The notes beneath the pieces were generated by a model. The model searched no databases and was not told the DNA's origin. It was given only the letters and a program-made list of their open reading frames with translations. Made by a program: the position numbers and the translations under genes. A stretch of 16,151 nt of DNA from Ectocarpus siliculosus (taxonomy: Eukaryota > Sar > Phaeophyceae > Ectocarpales > Ectocarpaceae), in the NCBI GenBank assembly GCA_000310025.1, contig FN649753.1, forward strand, positions 1,085,467-1,101,617. Reading direction: 5' to 3'. Shown in pieces: positions 15,487 to 16,151 of the stretch. Position 1 is the stretch's first letter. Every line of letters starts with the position of its first letter.

Positions 15487-15504
15487 GTGTGTGTGTGTGT
15501 GTGT
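15487..15504 (+). repeat. (GT)9 microsatellite overlapping the intron 18 donor
   Basis: Nine GT dinucleotides begin exactly at the exon 18 boundary, so the donor itself is the first repeat unit. Several adjacent GT sites could compete. Confidence 0.9.
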
Positions 15505-15567
15505 TTGTTTTTTTACTATTGCTTCCTCCGGTCCGTCAAGTATGGCACGAAGTGTTTTTTTTTTCAG

Positions 15568-16130
15568 CTTGCATCGACCGCGCTATCTGGCTGACAAAGG
15601 AAAAGACGTTAGCCTCAGTGCGGTTGAAAACACGAAACACTTCTGAAGGCAATGATCTGGAACCCGGTAAGTATCTTTGTGTCTTTCCTATTAGCGTCGA
15701 CCTCGCTGACTGGCTGACCAATGAAAAGACGTCAGCCTTGTGGTTGAAAACACAAAACGCTTCTGAAGGCCACGACCTGGAACCCTGTGACTGAGGGTCA
15801 TGGGGTAGTCTACGCTACTCTCCGGATAAAAGATAGATACCGTAGCTGTAATAGAAGAAAGCTGCACGTGTTTACCATAGCTGCTACTACTTTGGACGCG
15901 CGGTCGTTTTGGATAGTGTTCATGTGTGTGTATGTGTAGAGTAGAGTATTAGCATCGACCGCGCCAACAAGCTGACCAATGGAAGTCGTCAGTGCCAGCG
16001 GGTAAAATCAAGGCCACAATCTCTGTGTGTGTATGTTTGGTTGTATGTATTTCTTCCATTAGCATCGACCGCGCTTTCAGGCCTGCCAATATGAAAACCA
16101 TCAGTCTTGCTTGCTTGCGGTGGAACACCA
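15568..16130 (+). repeat. Four-copy degenerate repeat array B in intron 18
   Basis: Copies start with GCATCGACCGCGCT-like heads at 15571, 15694, 15952 and 16062. Copies 1 and 2 share further blocks in order: TGGCTGAC, GAAAAGACGT, AGCCT, GGTTGAAAACAC, CTTCTGAAGGC and CTGGAACCC. Copies 3 and 4 are shorter or more degenerate, and a GT-rich segment precedes each head. Head spacing is 123 bp (1 to 2) and 110 bp (3 to 4). Between copies 2 and 3 (about 15797-15920) the sequence is unrelated. The same family occurs at 390-640. Confidence 0.85.
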
Positions 16131-16131
16131 A

Positions 16132-16148
16132 CCCCCCCCCCCCCCCCC
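16132..16148 (+). repeat. Poly-C at the right edge
   Basis: Seventeen consecutive C residues three bases from the window end. Such a run plus the adjacent repeat array would explain a contig break here. Confidence 0.9.
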
Positions 16149-16151
16149 ACC

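Noticed and set aside
15667-15693. Tiny intron between repeat copies 1 and 2 (GTAAGT to TTAG)
   Set aside because: About 27 nt is too short for normal spliceosomal splicing, and the flanking frame is not a recognised protein.
15450-15794. 114-residue open frame through two repeat copies as a repeat protein
   Set aside because: It starts inside exon 18 in the wrong frame and runs through the GT microsatellite. Copies 3 and 4 do not keep the frame, and no family is recognised.
390-16130. CRISPR array
   Set aside because: Repeats are long, degenerate and not separated by unique spacers of constant length, and the gene context is eukaryotic.

Overview
The window is eukaryotic nuclear DNA. It is dominated by one intron-rich gene on the + strand whose spliced product is the beta subunit of the COPI coat (beta-COP, COPB1). 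Eighteen exons can be placed from 3021 to 15486. All reading phases agree across the junctions (2307 nt, 769 codons, no stop). The gene runs off the right edge: about 200 C-terminal residues, mainly the appendage domain, are missing. Exons are short and GC-rich at third positions. Introns are mostly 200-750 bp, T/G-rich and full of simple repeats, and donors are often GTGCGT or GTGAGT. Introns outweigh exons several-fold. This architecture, with a divergent minus-strand neighbour close by, suggests a stramenopile, most likely a brown alga (Ectocarpus-like). That assignment is inference from gene structure, not from a marker gene.

Layout: 1-370 is a strange G-homopolymer region, possibly assembly noise. 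390-640 holds degenerate copies of a repeat of about 118-bp period. 641-2368 is mostly unassigned, with two tRNA-derived (SINE-like) segments near 1666-1830. 2369-2605 is a coding-like exon of an unidentified minus-strand gene, head to head with COPB1 across 415 bp. 3021-15486 is COPB1, with a 2.5-kb first intron. 15487 to the end is its unfinished intron 18, which carries four copies of the same repeat family seen at 390-640 and ends in poly-C.

The most interesting structure lies in the introns. (1) An element of about 85-95 bp, partly tRNA-like, sits in opposite orientations in introns 10 and 11 and so brackets the single 88-nt exon 11. That arrangement could favour exon skipping or circular RNA. 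(2) One repeat family of about 110-123 bp occurs at both ends of the window and carries splice-site-like edges. (3) Introns 9 and 14 each contain their own, unrelated tandem duplication of about 90-118 bp. (4) Reading-frame logic requires a GC-AG intron after exon 14. (5) A purine-only tract of about 130 nt opens intron 8. I see no prokaryotic genes, CRISPR array, intact transposon or toxin/defence system.
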